Part shown: piece after piece, positions 24,557 to 35,355 of the stretch
Layout of the letters: each line of letters opens with the position of its first letter
Numbering within the stretch: the first letter of the stretch is position 1
Assembly: GCF_000715075.1 (NCBI RefSeq)
Contig: NC_134087.1
Span: 105,935,161 to 105,999,160, forward strand
DNA length: 64,000 bases
Reading direction: 5' to 3'
From: Nicotiana tabacum
Lineage: Eukaryota; Streptophyta; Magnoliopsida; Solanales; Solanaceae
Notes under the pieces: generated by a model
The model's input: the letters and a program-made list of their open reading frames with translations, nothing else
The model's database searches: none
What the model was told of the DNA's origin: nothing
Made by a program: the position numbers and the translations under genes

Positions 24557-25982
24557 CCTGACCCCTTACCCCCACGCCCCAAACCAAACCCCCCTAGCCC
24601 CACTGTTCACCTTCGTCCCCGAACCCCCCTCCTCTCAAAACCTAAGAAACCTTAGGTTCCTCCTCTGTAACCCCGGCCACTCGGATTCCGATGACCACCA
24701 AAATAACATCCCCGATGCACCCAGCCACCCTGAACACAAATCCGTTAACCGCTCACCTCGAATCAACCCGTAGCCTCTCGAATCTTCAAACGAAGATTCG
24801 AGCAAAAACTAGATCTACACCGATTGACCCCAAACTCACACCACAGCCCCTCCTGACCTCCCTCACCCCCTGAGTGGCTTTGGTTCCGTTCGAATCTGAC
24901 TAGAATTGAACGGTTCCCAAATCGAACCTCAAGAGCCCTAGGATTCAGATCTATGGGTTTTGTTCGAATCAGTGGCAGGATCAGGGTCTAGCAGACTTTT
25001 ACCAAAGTGTTCTCAGTTGAGAACACTTCGGTTAAATTCCATTAGACCCCAAATAACCTGGTCCAAGTTCGAGCTTGTGTCGATCTTAGTTTCATTCCCC
25101 TGAGGTATTTTTCCTTTTTCTTTTTGTCCTCCTAAAATCTATCTGTCGTTCATGTTCTGGTTTGTTTTGTTTTGTGACTCATCTGTCCCTGTTTGTGTCC
25201 GTTTTAAGTTAATGATAAGTTTGTTTGTTGGTTTTATTGGTTGTTTGCTGTATATTATAGTTTGTGTAGTCATCTAAATAAGTGTCGTCAACTGAATTCA
25301 CTTGAAATATTGAAAAATCAGGAGTATACATTTCAGTACGATTACTGTGCCTGTTTCTTTTATTTTATGATGTTTGTAAGCTTGATATAGTAGCACGTCG
25401 ATTATAGTGTACACCCTTGACTGCATATTGGATCAATTGGTTGTGAGTTGGTCAGGCTTGGCTCCCAATGTGGCCAACTCATACCATTTGGTTGGCACCC
25501 CTGTTTGCTTAAAGTTTGAATCGTTGTTTGAACTCAGGCAGAGAATTGGCAATTAGCTTTAGGGATCTAACAAATCAGCCTGAAAGCAGTTTGAGTTTAA
25601 TTAGCTAGTATTCAGGTTTTGGCTGAAATCAGAGAGGTTTATATACTAACTATTAAGAGTTAGGGTAATACAGTAATATGCAAGGTATAAGGGTAATCTT
25701 GGCATAAGACAGGGTCTGATTAGGGGATAATTTCAGAATATGTCAAGTGGTAATTAAAATATGATTAACCTAGTGACAATGGGGAACAAGACACAAGGGT
25801 ATGGGGCTTAAAATGAATAATAAAATGAGCCCATCACTCTTGATTAAACAAAGCCAGGCGTGGGGAACCAAAGGGGCTGGCACCAAAAGATGCTTAGGCA
25901 TGGGCTTTAACAGGGTATGGGCAGGCTGCAAGTTGCAGATGGGGGGGGGGGGGCAGCTTAGCTGCACTTGGTCACTATGGCT

Positions 25983-25990
25983 TATAAATA
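25983..25990 (+). promoter_or_regulatory. Second TATA-box candidate in the E 5' LTR
   Basis: TATAAATA followed by GGCC (gcttataaataggccattt), a good plant TATA context. Which of the two boxes is used cannot be told from sequence. Confidence 0.45.
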
Positions 25991-27171
25991 GGCCATTTGA
26001 GAACTTAAAAAGGGCTGGACTTTTAGTCTTCAGAAAAAGAGAGAGAAAAGGCTGGAATTTTTAGTCTTGAGGCTGGAACTTTTAGTCTGAAGAGAGGTCT
26101 AGTGAGTTTAAAGAAAACTGAAAAGCATAAGGTAGTTTCCAATAAACATTGTAACCAAACACTGCCTGCAAGTTGTATAAGAGTGCATATTGGTCAAGCT
26201 GTCTTAGCCAAGTTCTATTGTTTGCATTGACTGAGCTGTTTGTGGTTGTTGAACTGGTGGTTTTGCTGCATTGAACACTCAGTTATTGCTGTTTTTTTCA
26301 TTATTCTTTCCTGGGATTGCTCATTTGGTGCTCGACTATTTGCTGGTTCTCCTTGTATTCTGGGAGACCTTGTTGGTTATCTGTGGCTGTGGAAAACACT
26401 TGGTTTAGTTGGTTGTTGCTGTGTTGTTGCTGTGTGTCTGCTGCTGCTGTATTTACTGCATATTGCCCAGCTGATCATTCGTTTCTTCTTTGTCCTCCTT
26501 ACCAGGTACACAATCGATACCACTAATGTAACTGAGAGTTTGAACATGAATGCAAAAGAGAGGACCTGCAGATTGTTTTTTTATATACACGTGGACTGTT
26601 GTGTTAAATGTCATGTAGTATATAGTAGTTACATTTTCGTTTGGATAATAGAAGTAGCCTACATGCTTAGTATATCAATGTAGGTAAGTGAATGCTAGTC
26701 ATATATGTATGCTGTTAGGTGAAAATATTCTCATTGCAATAAGTTGTATTTTAAACTTAGTCTGATGATGTAGTATATTCTCTAACGTAGGTCAAATAGG
26801 AAAACTATCCACTTTAATTAAAGTACTTTCCTCTTTTGTCAGATTGTCACATATAAATTGATAAACTCATTTATAGAACAAAGAACCAGTTCAGGGCCTC
26901 AACCTCATGAAGGTCGAGCCCAAACCGAAGCAAACCAAGTAGGCCCGTATCGAACAAGCAGAGGCCCAGGTCTGGCCTATCACGCATGGGCTGGATTTGG
27001 GCCCATGATTATTTGTTCGGCTGGCTGTATATGCAGCCTCATTTCTGATTTTTTTGCTTTTCTGAATGTCATTACAAACAACTTGCAAGCATCTAATTAA
27101 TTAGGACTATCTACTATTTTCAATTGATAAAGACAAACACGACAAGAAACGTAGTTGTTTTAGGATATCCT

Positions 27172-27789
27172 TTTAAAAATAAGAACGAGATGAGCCTCGA
27201 TGAAAATAAACAAAACCCGCAGATGCGGGGCCCTTGTTTAAATGTATATTATCGAAGCATTTAGGTTCCAGGACGGGTTGTTTAGCAAATCTCACAACCC
27301 TCCTAAAATAATAATACGTTAGACTCTTTAGGACGCGCTTTAATAAATCTTACCTTCTTAAACTCGGGTGCGCATTTATGCGACCCAAATCCAATTCTCA
27401 ACGGAGTCGAAATGTGTTTCTAATCACGGGTACATTGATTGTGACGTGGTTCGAGATGCATGTCCATGACGTTGCAAATTCATTAAAAAATAAGAACGAG
27501 ACGAGCCTTGCCAAATAAAAATACAAATCGCGGGGCCCTCAGCAAATATTTGCCTTAAAAATTATTTGGACTTCGGGATGGACCGTTTAGTAAAATTCCA
27601 CGGTCTTACCCAAAATAAATACGCTAGTTGCTTTAGGCGCGTCTTAAATAATTTATTTTTCATAAATGCGGGTGCACATTTATGTGACCCAAATCCAAAT
27701 CTCAACCGAGTCGAAATATATCAATAACCACGGGTGCATTGATGTAACGTGGTTCGAGATATGTTTTCATGACGTTGCAAGTCCTATAA
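27172..27789 (+). repeat. Two diverged 310-bp direct repeats in the E LTR
   Basis: 27172-27483 and 27484-27789 align from 'aaaataagaacgagayga' to 'catgacgttgcaa' with many substitutions. Each copy has two hairpins: GGGT-CRCA/TGYG-ACCC (27366-27386, 27670-27690) and CACG/CGTG (27425-27448, 27729-27751). The paired copy in the 3' LTR is at 45819-46437. Confidence 0.8.
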
Positions 27790-28153
27790 AAATAACAGTG
27801 AATGATAAAAGCGGTTAAAAGACAAAATTGGCACATAAGTTCATACTTGTATAAAAATCAGATAATCAAGCCGAATATAACAATTGAGCGACCGTGCTAG
27901 AACCACGGAACTCGGGAATGCCTAACACCTTCTCCCGGGTTAACAGAATTCCTTATCCGGATTTCTGGTGCGCAGACTGTAATATGGAGTCATTCTTTTC
28001 CTCGATTCGGGATTAAAATTGGTGACTTGGGACACCCTAAATCTCCCAAGTGGCGACTCTGAAATTAATAAACCAATCCCATTTCGATTGTCCTTTAATT
28101 GGAAAAACTCCCTTGCACCCTCTCTGGTGCGGAAAAAGGAGGTGTGACAGCTC

Positions 28154-28171
28154 TGGCGACTCTGCTGGGGA
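28154..28171 (+). promoter_or_regulatory. Primer-binding site of element E
   Basis: tggcgactctgctgggga starts four bases after the LTR. It is the non-Met PBS I remember for Ogre elements, reported as tRNA-Arg; the tRNA identity is from memory. Confidence 0.8.
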
Positions 28172-29144
28172 CTTAAACCCAGAACCATTGGTTCAGGGTT
28201 AAGAATTCGAGCTTAGAATAATTGTTATTATTTGGCTTTATTTATTATCTGATTTTCTTACATGTTTTGAGCCAAATGTGCTAAATGTTGCTTTTACCGC
28301 CTTGATATTACTTGGACTGTATATATAAACTGTGCCGAAACCCTTCTCTTCTCTCTTGAGGAGCGCACGCTGGTCGTGGCTTCTTTCTGTTAGTGTCATA
28401 TGCCCAAAATAGAACGAGGATTCGGAGGAGTTGCAAAATCGGATGGCCTTTTGGTTACCGGTACACAGCTCCCATCCTCGGCTCGAGTTGTCCGCTCGGG
28501 TAAGCCAGGTCTAGAACAAACACCCAGGTTCTGAACTTAGTATAACAAAGCCACATGCCAGGATCCCTAGTAGGAACGTTTATTTGCATCATGTGCATTT
28601 GACTTAGGGGACTCAACACAGGGGTTGGGTCCGTCTAGGACTAGCAACCTGATATGAAAAGACCATCCTGCTGCATCCTGCTTGCTTTATGCATTTACTT
28701 GTTTCAAGGCTTGCATACTGACCGATTTCGGAATAACGGATAAGGAGATAATTATTTTTGAAAGATCAATACCCAGAAAATGGTTAAAACTCTGCCAGAA
28801 TTTTGAAAAAAAAAGAAGAAAGAAAATGGGTGTCTTATTAATTTGTTTTAGTAAGGGTCTTTGATTCATTTCTAAGAGAAAAATAGTGTGTCTCCAAATT
28901 TCGGCTTATGCCTGAACTACGTCAGTTCGATTCTCGCCGGGTGCAAGATACATAGGCAACCCCCATCGGGCTCAACCTGTTTTTCAAAATATAGGTACAA
29001 ATCAAATAACGAAAGTTTTAAGGTGACATCGTACTTTTCAGAAACAACAAAAATTTCGTTTCTCTAGAAAAATAGTGTGTCAATTTGTGTCTTTGAGTCT
29101 AATGAGTCTGGATCTTTGCTTAATCACCCCAATGCTCATGCAGA
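28172..29144 (+). mobile_element. Element E leader between PBS and ORF1
   Basis: Non-coding. It contains a TATATAAA-like sequence at 28321-28329 and the first copy of the pseudoknot motif (28911-28980). Short frames at 28682-28869 show no domain. Confidence 0.75.
28911..28980 (+). other. Pseudoknot motif, copy 1 (leader, before ORF1)
   Basis: Stem A ctacgt 28917-28922 with acatag 28950-28955 (one mismatch); stem B cagtt 28923-28927 with aacctg 28974-28979 (one bulge); hairpin C tctcgc 28932-28937 with gcaaga 28943-28948 (one mismatch). Order A5'-B5'-hairpin C-A3'-B3' gives an H-type pseudoknot. It lies 165 nt before the ORF1 start. This copy has the weakest pairing of the four. Confidence 0.5.
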
Positions 29145-31178
29145 ATGAGTATGAGTCCAAGTTTGCCGGTAACAGTTAGAAGCAAAATCCCCCTGGAAGT
29201 GCGATTATGGTGGGAGGATTTGGAAAGGTCAGAGCAAGACAAGATCAAACTGCACCTGGGAGGTTTGGTTGATTTGTTGAAAGTTAGGCCTCGGTGCGAC
29301 ATCATAAAGGCTTTAGTTACATTTTGGGATCCAGCCCACAACGTGTTCCGTTTCTCAGATTTTGAACTCACCCCAACCTTAGAAGAAATGGCGGGTTACA
29401 TGGACGTCACTGAAGGTTTGAGACACAAATACCTGATCGCTCCAAGGGCTGTGAATTCACACAAATTCATGGATCTGTTGAAGATAAGCAAAGGAGTCCC
29501 ATACGCTGAACTGGATAGAGGTTTTTCTACCCTACAATTAATATACCAGAGGTACGGGAGCAAAGGAGGATTTAATGATCCAGAAAGTGGTATTTGTAGC
29601 AGGGGAAATCTGGTAAAATGGAATGAGCATAGGCGGTTCGCTTTTATGGTGGCATTTTTGGGCCTTGTGGTGTTTCCCCGAAAAGATAGAAATATCGATC
29701 TAAAGGTGGCTGGAATCGTCAAAATCTTGATTACCAACGATAAAAGCATCCTTGCTCCCATGATAATGTCAGAAATATACCGAGCCCTCACAGCTTGTAA
29801 AGCTGGAGCAGACTTCTTCGAAGGGTGCAACTTGTTGTTACAGATGTGGATGATCGAACACTTGTGTCACCATCCTCAGTATATGCACTACATGTCTACA
29901 AATGGGGGCTGCATCGAGGGTTATAGCCTAAGGGTTTCAGGTTTTCGATCACCGGGAGGGTTTGAAGAATGGATATCCTATCTCCGGATCATCACCGCAG
30001 ACCAAGTAAACTGGACTTTGGGCTGGCTTTCTGTGGAAGAAATCATATACATGCCCGCCACTGGTCCTCACTTCCTCTTGATGGGACTCAGGGGTATTCA
30101 ACCTTATGCCCCTTACAGGGTAATGAGACAGTTGGGAAGATGTCAAGTACTACACCCGGACGAAGATCTCAGCACTTATGCAGTCGAGGTCAGCAGTGAC
30201 GGCCAATTTCCTGAAAAGACAGTTCGTTGCATATGGAGTGAATGCCAGTACTTGACGGCAAATACCCGGGTAAATGATGTGTCTAGGGGTGAAGTCTCGC
30301 CGGCCTATCTCACTTGGCAGAACAAGAAGAGCATCATGAAACGACCAACCAAACGGCCTCACCTCCGAAGTTTTGTTGAGTCATCGCAAGAACAATGGGA
30401 TTGGCTCGCAAAAGAGGAAGGTTACCTGGTTGAAATTAGGAAGTTGAAGCGACAAATTGAAAGGATGGTATTCGAAAACAACGTGCAAGTCGCCCAAGAG
30501 CAGGCTGAAAAAGACAAGTTAGCCCAAGAGAACCAAACCCTGAGGGCCCGCCTTCGCCAAGCCAGTAAGAATAACATCGACCAACAGAAGCGCTGCTCCG
30601 ACGAAAGATTGATAGCCAGTTTGAGAAATCAGGTCATCCAGAGCCAAGATGAATTAGACCATTCAGAGGCTTGCATAGCAAGGATGAGGGTCAAATGGGC
30701 AGAAGGTACAATGGCCCGGAGGAAACGCCTACAGCAGGTCATGAGGAATTGTGAACTGAGCGTCAAAGCAGCAAAGGAAACGAATTCCGCCCTGCAAGAG
30801 CGGATCTTCAAGCAAACACAAGATGCCCAAGCCGACCGAAGACGCTATTACAATGCAATGACAAGGATGGAAAGGCAAATGGATATGTTCCAGGATCAGC
30901 TCGCCACCAATGCACAAACGCTAGGATTAAAGAGCCGACAGATAAGGCAGTTGTTCGCAGAAAGGGACAACATTCGAGCAAGAATTGACGAAATCGGGCA
31001 TTACATCTACCTAAAATGTTTGGCATGCGAGCAAACACCTCGGGAAACCCTCATTGCTTCCATCATGGGCTGCGTCCACCGGATTATGAACGAGTTGAAG
31101 AGCCTGCAAAGAGACCTTACACCTAGGGCCGCGAAAGGGCCGAAAGATGCCTCGTGGGTCCCTAAGTTGGAAAATTAG
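29145..31178 (+). CDS. Ogre ORF1 protein, 677 aa (intact)
   Basis: This is the extra ORF that Ogre/Tat elements carry upstream of gag; its function is unknown. It begins at ATG 29145 (MSMSPSLPVTVRSK; a second ATG is two codons on) and is uninterrupted for 677 codons. Residues of about 1-390 form a globular region with FSDFELTPTLEEMAGYMDV near residue 75, which I recall as the DUF7745 family and which loosely resembles the plant mobile domain. From about residue 410 to 620 it is a long Gln/Glu/Arg/Lys-rich coiled coil (EIRKLKRQIERMVFENN, LAQENQTLRARLRQ, MTRMERQMDMFQDQLA), followed by a short tail with two cysteines (YLKCLACEQ). No signal peptide or membrane segment is visible. It is notable that this frame is clean while the downstream gag-pol is not. 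Confidence 0.88.
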   Translation: MSMSPSLPVTVRSKIPLEVRLWWEDLERSEQDKIKLHLGGLVDLLKVRPRCDIIKALVTFWDPAHNVFRFSDFELTPTLEEMAGYMDVTEGLRHKYLIAPRAVNSHKFMDLLKISKGVPYAELDRGFSTLQLIYQRYGSKGGFNDPESGICSRGNLVKWNEHRRFAFMVAFLGLVVFPRKDRNIDLKVAGIVKILITNDKSILAPMIMSEIYRALTACKAGADFFEGCNLLLQMWMIEHLCHHPQYMHYMSTNGGCIEGYSLRVSGFRSPGGFEEWISYLRIITADQVNWTLGWLSVEEIIYMPATGPHFLLMGLRGIQPYAPYRVMRQLGRCQVLHPDEDLSTYAVEVSSDGQFPEKTVRCIWSECQYLTANTRVNDVSRGEVSPAYLTWQNKKSIMKRPTKRPHLRSFVESSQEQWDWLAKEEGYLVEIRKLKRQIERMVFENNVQVAQEQAEKDKLAQENQTLRARLRQASKNNIDQQKRCSDERLIASLRNQVIQSQDELDHSEACIARMRVKWAEGTMARRKRLQQVMRNCELSVKAAKETNSALQERIFKQTQDAQADRRRYYNAMTRMERQMDMFQDQLATNAQTLGLKSRQIRQLFAERDNIRARIDEIGHYIYLKCLACEQTPRETLIASIMGCVHRIMNELKSLQRDLTPRAAKGPKDASWVPKLEN

Positions 31179-31720
31179 TTGTTGATCGAGTCCTGATCGT
31201 TTTGTTTGTTGTTTCCCCATATGTTGTTTTCTTTTCCTCAAACCAAGTTTAAAACCGTGGAGTCTGTACTGTTGCTATTTTTCTTGAAGTAATGTGTAAT
31301 AGCAAATTTTGATAATGAAATTAAGCAACTCCGAAAGAATTTCTATGTGTCTTTACTTCGAGGCAGAACTACGCCTGGTCTGATTCACGCGGGGACGTGA
31401 TACGTAGGCAATCCCCATAAGATTCGACCGCTCTTAATAAATAAAGAAAAGAAAATGTAAATAAAATAAAACGCAAGGTTTCGCAAAATACTTTAAAAGA
31501 GACGAATGAACAAACCGGGATGACGCATGTGGTTTGAAACAAAGCATGTAGAAACGGTTAACTGCCTAGGTGCATTGCATCCTCTATGTGTTATGATCAA
31601 ATCTGTTAAGCTCTAACACTAACAAAGTTTGTTGTTGTCTGATACCAGACAGTTAGTTGTTAAAGAATTCTGGCAACACATTCATACCAAACCAGATCCA
31701 AAGGACCGGTAGCAACAAGC
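31179..31720 (+). mobile_element. ORF1-gag spacer of element E
   Basis: Non-coding 542 bp with an AT-rich middle and the second pseudoknot copy (31366-31431), about 290 nt before the gag start. Such spacing means gag needs internal initiation, splicing or a separate transcript. Confidence 0.7.
31366..31431 (+). other. Pseudoknot motif, copy 2 (between ORF1 and gag)
   Basis: Stem A ctacg 31369-31373 with cgtag 31403-31407; stem B tggtc 31376-31380 with gaccg 31426-31430; hairpin C tcacg 31385-31389 with cgtga 31396-31400. Stem B is inverted in base identity relative to copies 3 and 4 (GGTC/GACC against GACC/GGTC), which is strong compensatory change. Confidence 0.6.
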
Positions 31721-33829
31721 ATGACTACTTCAGAGAATAGTAATGAGGAAGAAAGGCCGATGAGCCAGTTGCTAAAAGAGGAAATGGAAAAGATTGAAAG
31801 GATGGGACTAGAGATGCATGCAATGCAGCTAGCCCTGGCCAAAACACAAAAGAGCCCTGAGACACTGGGACACATGCCGGAATACCCTCACTCTGGCCCT
31901 TCCACAAGCCGCCCAAATCCCCTCTATCATCAAGAAAGAAGCCCTCACGATTCCCAAGCTCCACCACCCCATCAACCTCTCCCAACACCCAACATTCCCA
32001 TTTTTGTGGGACCTACATCAGCCCCGTTGCAGCGAACGACTAGTGAGCCATTGTTTCAGGCTCACGACACCCAATACTATCCCCCCGAGCCTACATTCCA
32101 CGCACCGGAACCACAGGCTTACAATCCCCATTTGGAAGTACCGGCAGAGGTTGAGAAGCCGGTTAAGGCCCCTGAACAGGATGAAGTGTTGAGAAAGTTC
32201 AAAAGCCTGGAGCAATCCTTCAGGAACTTGCACGGGCTGGGCAATCAAGTCAGCGTGGCATACAAAGATCTGTGCCCTTTCCCAGATGTCCAACTCCCGG
32301 CTGGGTTCAAGATGCCCAAGTTTGATTTATATGAAGGGCACGGTGATCCCATGGCACATTTGCGGGGATTCTGTAGCAAAATGAGAGGGGCAGGAGGCAA
32401 GGATGAGCTTTTGATAGCTTATTTCGGCCAAAGTCTGAGCGGATCTGCACTGGAATGGTATACCAGGCAGGATTTCAGCAGGTGGTACACGTGGGATGAT
32501 CTAGCACAGGCTTTTGCAGGTCATTTCCAATACAATCTGGAGATAGTCCCTGACCGTCTCACGTTATTGCGAACTGGGAAGAAACCCGGGTAAAGTTTTC
32601 GCGAGTTCGGGTTCCGCTGGAGAGAACAAGCAGCTAGGGTCGATCCTCCCATGAGAGAGGGAGAGATGGTAGACTATTTTTTGCAGACATTGGATCCAAC
32701 CTACTTTGGTCACTTGGTGACAACGGTTGGAAAATCTTTCAACGAGGTGGTCAAAATAGGGGTCATGATAGAAGAAGGTTTGAGGTCGGACAAGATCTTA
32801 AACTATTCGGCACTTAAGGCCACAACCCAGGCTATTCAAAGCGGCACGGGAGGTGCGCTAAGAAGAAAGAAAGAAGAGGTTGCCACGATCGAGGCAGGCA
32901 GTTGGTCCAGGGCTGGCAGGCCGCACTACAACCAACCCAGGCCTCACAGGTCAAACTACCCATACAACCCACCACAAAATTTCTATCCACCTCGAGAACC
33001 ACATTGTTCCGTACACCAAGCCCAGGTATACACTCAGCCTCCGGTTCGCCCACAATGGCGCGCACCGGCTCCCCAGAACATATATGCACCGCCACAAAAC
33101 ACCTACCCTCTACCAAGGGCATATAGAAACCCTTCAGGGGCAGGTTTCCGGGGAAATCCAGATGCTAGGAATGACAGGTTGCGGAAGCAAAGAACCTTCA
33201 CCGAACTGGGAGAAACCTACACCGCTGTGTTCCACAAGCTGCGGCAATTGGGTTTGGTTAGTCCTGTCCATACTCGGGAACCAAATCTCCCGCCTCAGAA
33301 TTTGGATCGTTCAATCAGTTGTGAATACTGTCCAGGGATGCTCGGGTACGATACCGAGAAGTGCTGGAAGTTAAGGCATGCCATACAGGATCTTATTGAC
33401 ACCAATAAGATCGAGGTCCAGACACCGGAGGCTCCTAACATCAACCAAAACCCACTGCCAGCGCACCACGAAACTCACATGATTGAGTTGGTGTGTGAGG
33501 GAGGAGAATTAAGAAAACCCTCACAAATAGTGATGATGATCCAAGCCGCCCCAAAGGAAGTCTTAACCAGTGGAGGAACAAGTGTACAGTCGCAGGGAGA
33601 AGGCGTCAAGACGGTAGTAATATTGGGTAAGATCCCGTCCGTCATAGCAAGCAAACCCGAGCCAAGCAAGTTGGTAATACCAGGGATCCTGCCTACACCG
33701 GCAGTCATGTTGAAAGGGGTATGTAGAGAACGGGTGACCATAAAGCCGGTGGTACAACTGCCGATTATTGACAGCAGGGCTGTGCCCTGGAAATATGAAA
33801 AGGCAGTGGTGACGTACCAAGGAAAATAG
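31721..33829 (+). pseudogene. gag: Element E gag, interrupted
   Basis: Structural capsid-nucleocapsid protein of the Ogre element. The frame starts at ATG 31721 (MTTSENSNEEERP). A Pro/Gln-rich N-terminal part to about residue 140 is followed by the capsid region (FDLYEGHGDPMAHLRGFCSK, SGSALEWYTRQDFSRW) at about residues 200-290. After an in-frame TAA at 32591-32593 the same frame continues with the rest of capsid (REQAARVDPPMREGEMVDYF...), a second Pro/Tyr/Gln-rich stretch, and a zinc-knuckle region CEYCPGMLGYDTEKC near 33320-33364. In that knuckle the position that is His in the family as I remember it is Tyr. A TAG at 33827-33829 separates it from the protease part in the same frame. Confidence 0.85.
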
Positions 33830-35175
33830 GTGGAAGAAGTCAGTTGTGAAGTGCAAGGGCTGACTCGATCAGGTCGATGTTTTGCTCCGGTGGAGTTAAG
33901 AAAAACCAACCCAGTGGCAACCAAGAAGCCAGTGTCAGAAGAAGAGGCTGAAGAATTCCTGAGGAAGATGAAAGTACAAGACTATTCTGTGGTTGAGCAG
34001 CTGAGAAAAACACCTGCCCAGATCTCACTATTGTCATTACTCCTCCATTCCGAGGAACATCGTCGGGCCCTGTTAAAGATATTGAACGAGGCCCATGTAC
34101 CCAGTGAGATTTCTGTAAACCACCTGGAAACCATTGCCAGCAAGATTTTCGAGGTGAACAGAGTGACATTCTCAGATGATGACCTGCCGGTGGAAGGAAC
34201 GGAGCACAATAAAGCTCTATACCTAGCTGTCAAATGTGAAGACTCGGTGGTAACCCGAGTACTGGTGGATAACGGCTCAAGCACCAATATTTGTCCATTA
34301 TCCACCCTGGACCAGTTAAAGATTGACCGTTGAAGAATCCGGGAGAATAGCATCTGTGTCCGGGGGTTTGACGGAAACGGAACAGCCACTGTGGGGGATG
34401 TTGTACTTGAACTGACCATTGGCCCGGTCCTGTTTACCATGGAATTCCAGGTATTGGACGCCAAGGTATCTTACAACTTGCTGTTAGGACGACCCTGGAT
34501 TCATGCAGCTAAAGCGGTGCCTTCCACCCTACATCAGACAGTGAAGTTCGAGTGGGAAAGACAAGAGGTCGTGTTGCACGGCGAGGATACAACATGCACC
34601 ATGAGCGGAACCATTGTGCCTTTCATAGAGACCACTGATGACAAGGGTCCCTGGGTCTACAAGATTCTCGATACAGGGTCGGCCAACAAAATTTCTGAAG
34701 GAGAAATCATCCCGCACCCCAGGGTAGCTGCCGCAACAGTCATGATGGTATCAGAAATGCTGGGTAATGGATTTGTGCCGGGAAAAGGCCTGGGAGTTGA
34801 ACTTCAAGGGATAGTCCAACCTGTTTCCCTTCCTAAGAATCTGGAAACCTTCGGGTTGGGGTTCAAACCAACCGCAGCAGACAGGAAGGAGGCGCGAAGA
34901 ATGAAGAAGAGGGTCTGGTTTCTGCCTAAACCAGTGCCACGCCTCTCAAGGTCTTTTGTTAAAGCAAGTGCTAAGGGGTCAGCGATCCCAAAGATTCGAG
35001 GACCTTTGATCGGTAAAAATGAAGACCTGAATCAGAGTTTTGAGAAACTATTCGCGGATGTCAGTATGGTGGAAGCTGGAGAAGGTTCCAGCAGAGCAGA
35101 GATACAATTCGTGGGGCCTGAGGCCAAGACCAACAATTGGACGGTTACTCCTCTTCCTGTCCAAGGGGAGTCTTG
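33830..35175 (+). pseudogene. Element E protease region with G-patch, interrupted
   Basis: Continues the gag frame. It contains the aspartic protease active site VLVDNGSSTNICPLSTL near 34260-34310 (the D-N-G form is what I remember for Ogre), the flap-side region GPVLFTMEFQVLD, and LLLGRPWIHAAKAVP near 34480-34515. It also has a G-patch, MLGNGFVPGKGLGVELQGI near 34756-34815, an RNA-binding glycine-rich motif known in some retroviral and Ogre proteases. A TGA at 34331-34333 lies between the active site and the flap. The exon end is placed at 35175, before a probable intron donor. Confidence 0.82.
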
Positions 35176-35355
35176 GTAGTAGGCTTTGATTAATGTTTTG
35201 TTTGTTTGTTTGTTTGATCGGATTATTCAAGGGTGTAATCCAAATTTTACTTTCCTTTTGTAAAAGTGTGAACCCTTTTTATCCCGCAAATTTAATAAAG
35301 TTCTTTTCTTTTGTCTCATTTTAATTTTTGTCTTGTTCTTTTTCTTTCTGAACAG
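35176..35355 (+). other. Probable spliced intron between protease and RT of element E
   Basis: Donor ctt-G|GTAGTA at 35176 and acceptor tttctttctgaaCAG|TTC ending at 35355, behind a long T/C-rich tract (35300-35350). The 180-nt segment has several stops in the gag-protease frame, and its removal keeps the frame into RT. Introns at this position are an established Ogre feature. Exact donor choice is inference. Confidence 0.6.

Larger units (their letters stand above)
23773..28149 (+). mobile_element. Element E: 5' LTR
   Basis: It begins TGTAAGCACGTG and ends ggaggtgtgaCA. It has two TATA-like boxes, a CT/CCC-rich segment (24361-24660) after the first box region, and an internal direct duplication near its right end (27172-27789). 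Small open frames inside it (for example 24119-24349, 26240-26683) are non-coding by context: they recur only in the other LTR. Confidence 0.95.

Noticed and set aside
26240..26683. 147-codon Cys/Leu/Val-rich frame in the E 5' LTR that looks membrane-like
   Set aside because: The 3' LTR copy is broken into two frames, and T-rich DNA commonly yields hydrophobic frames; no support for a gene.
28321..28329. TATATAAA in the E leader as a dedicated ORF1 promoter
   Set aside because: Only a single AT-rich word without other support; kept as a remark in the leader entry, not as a promoter.
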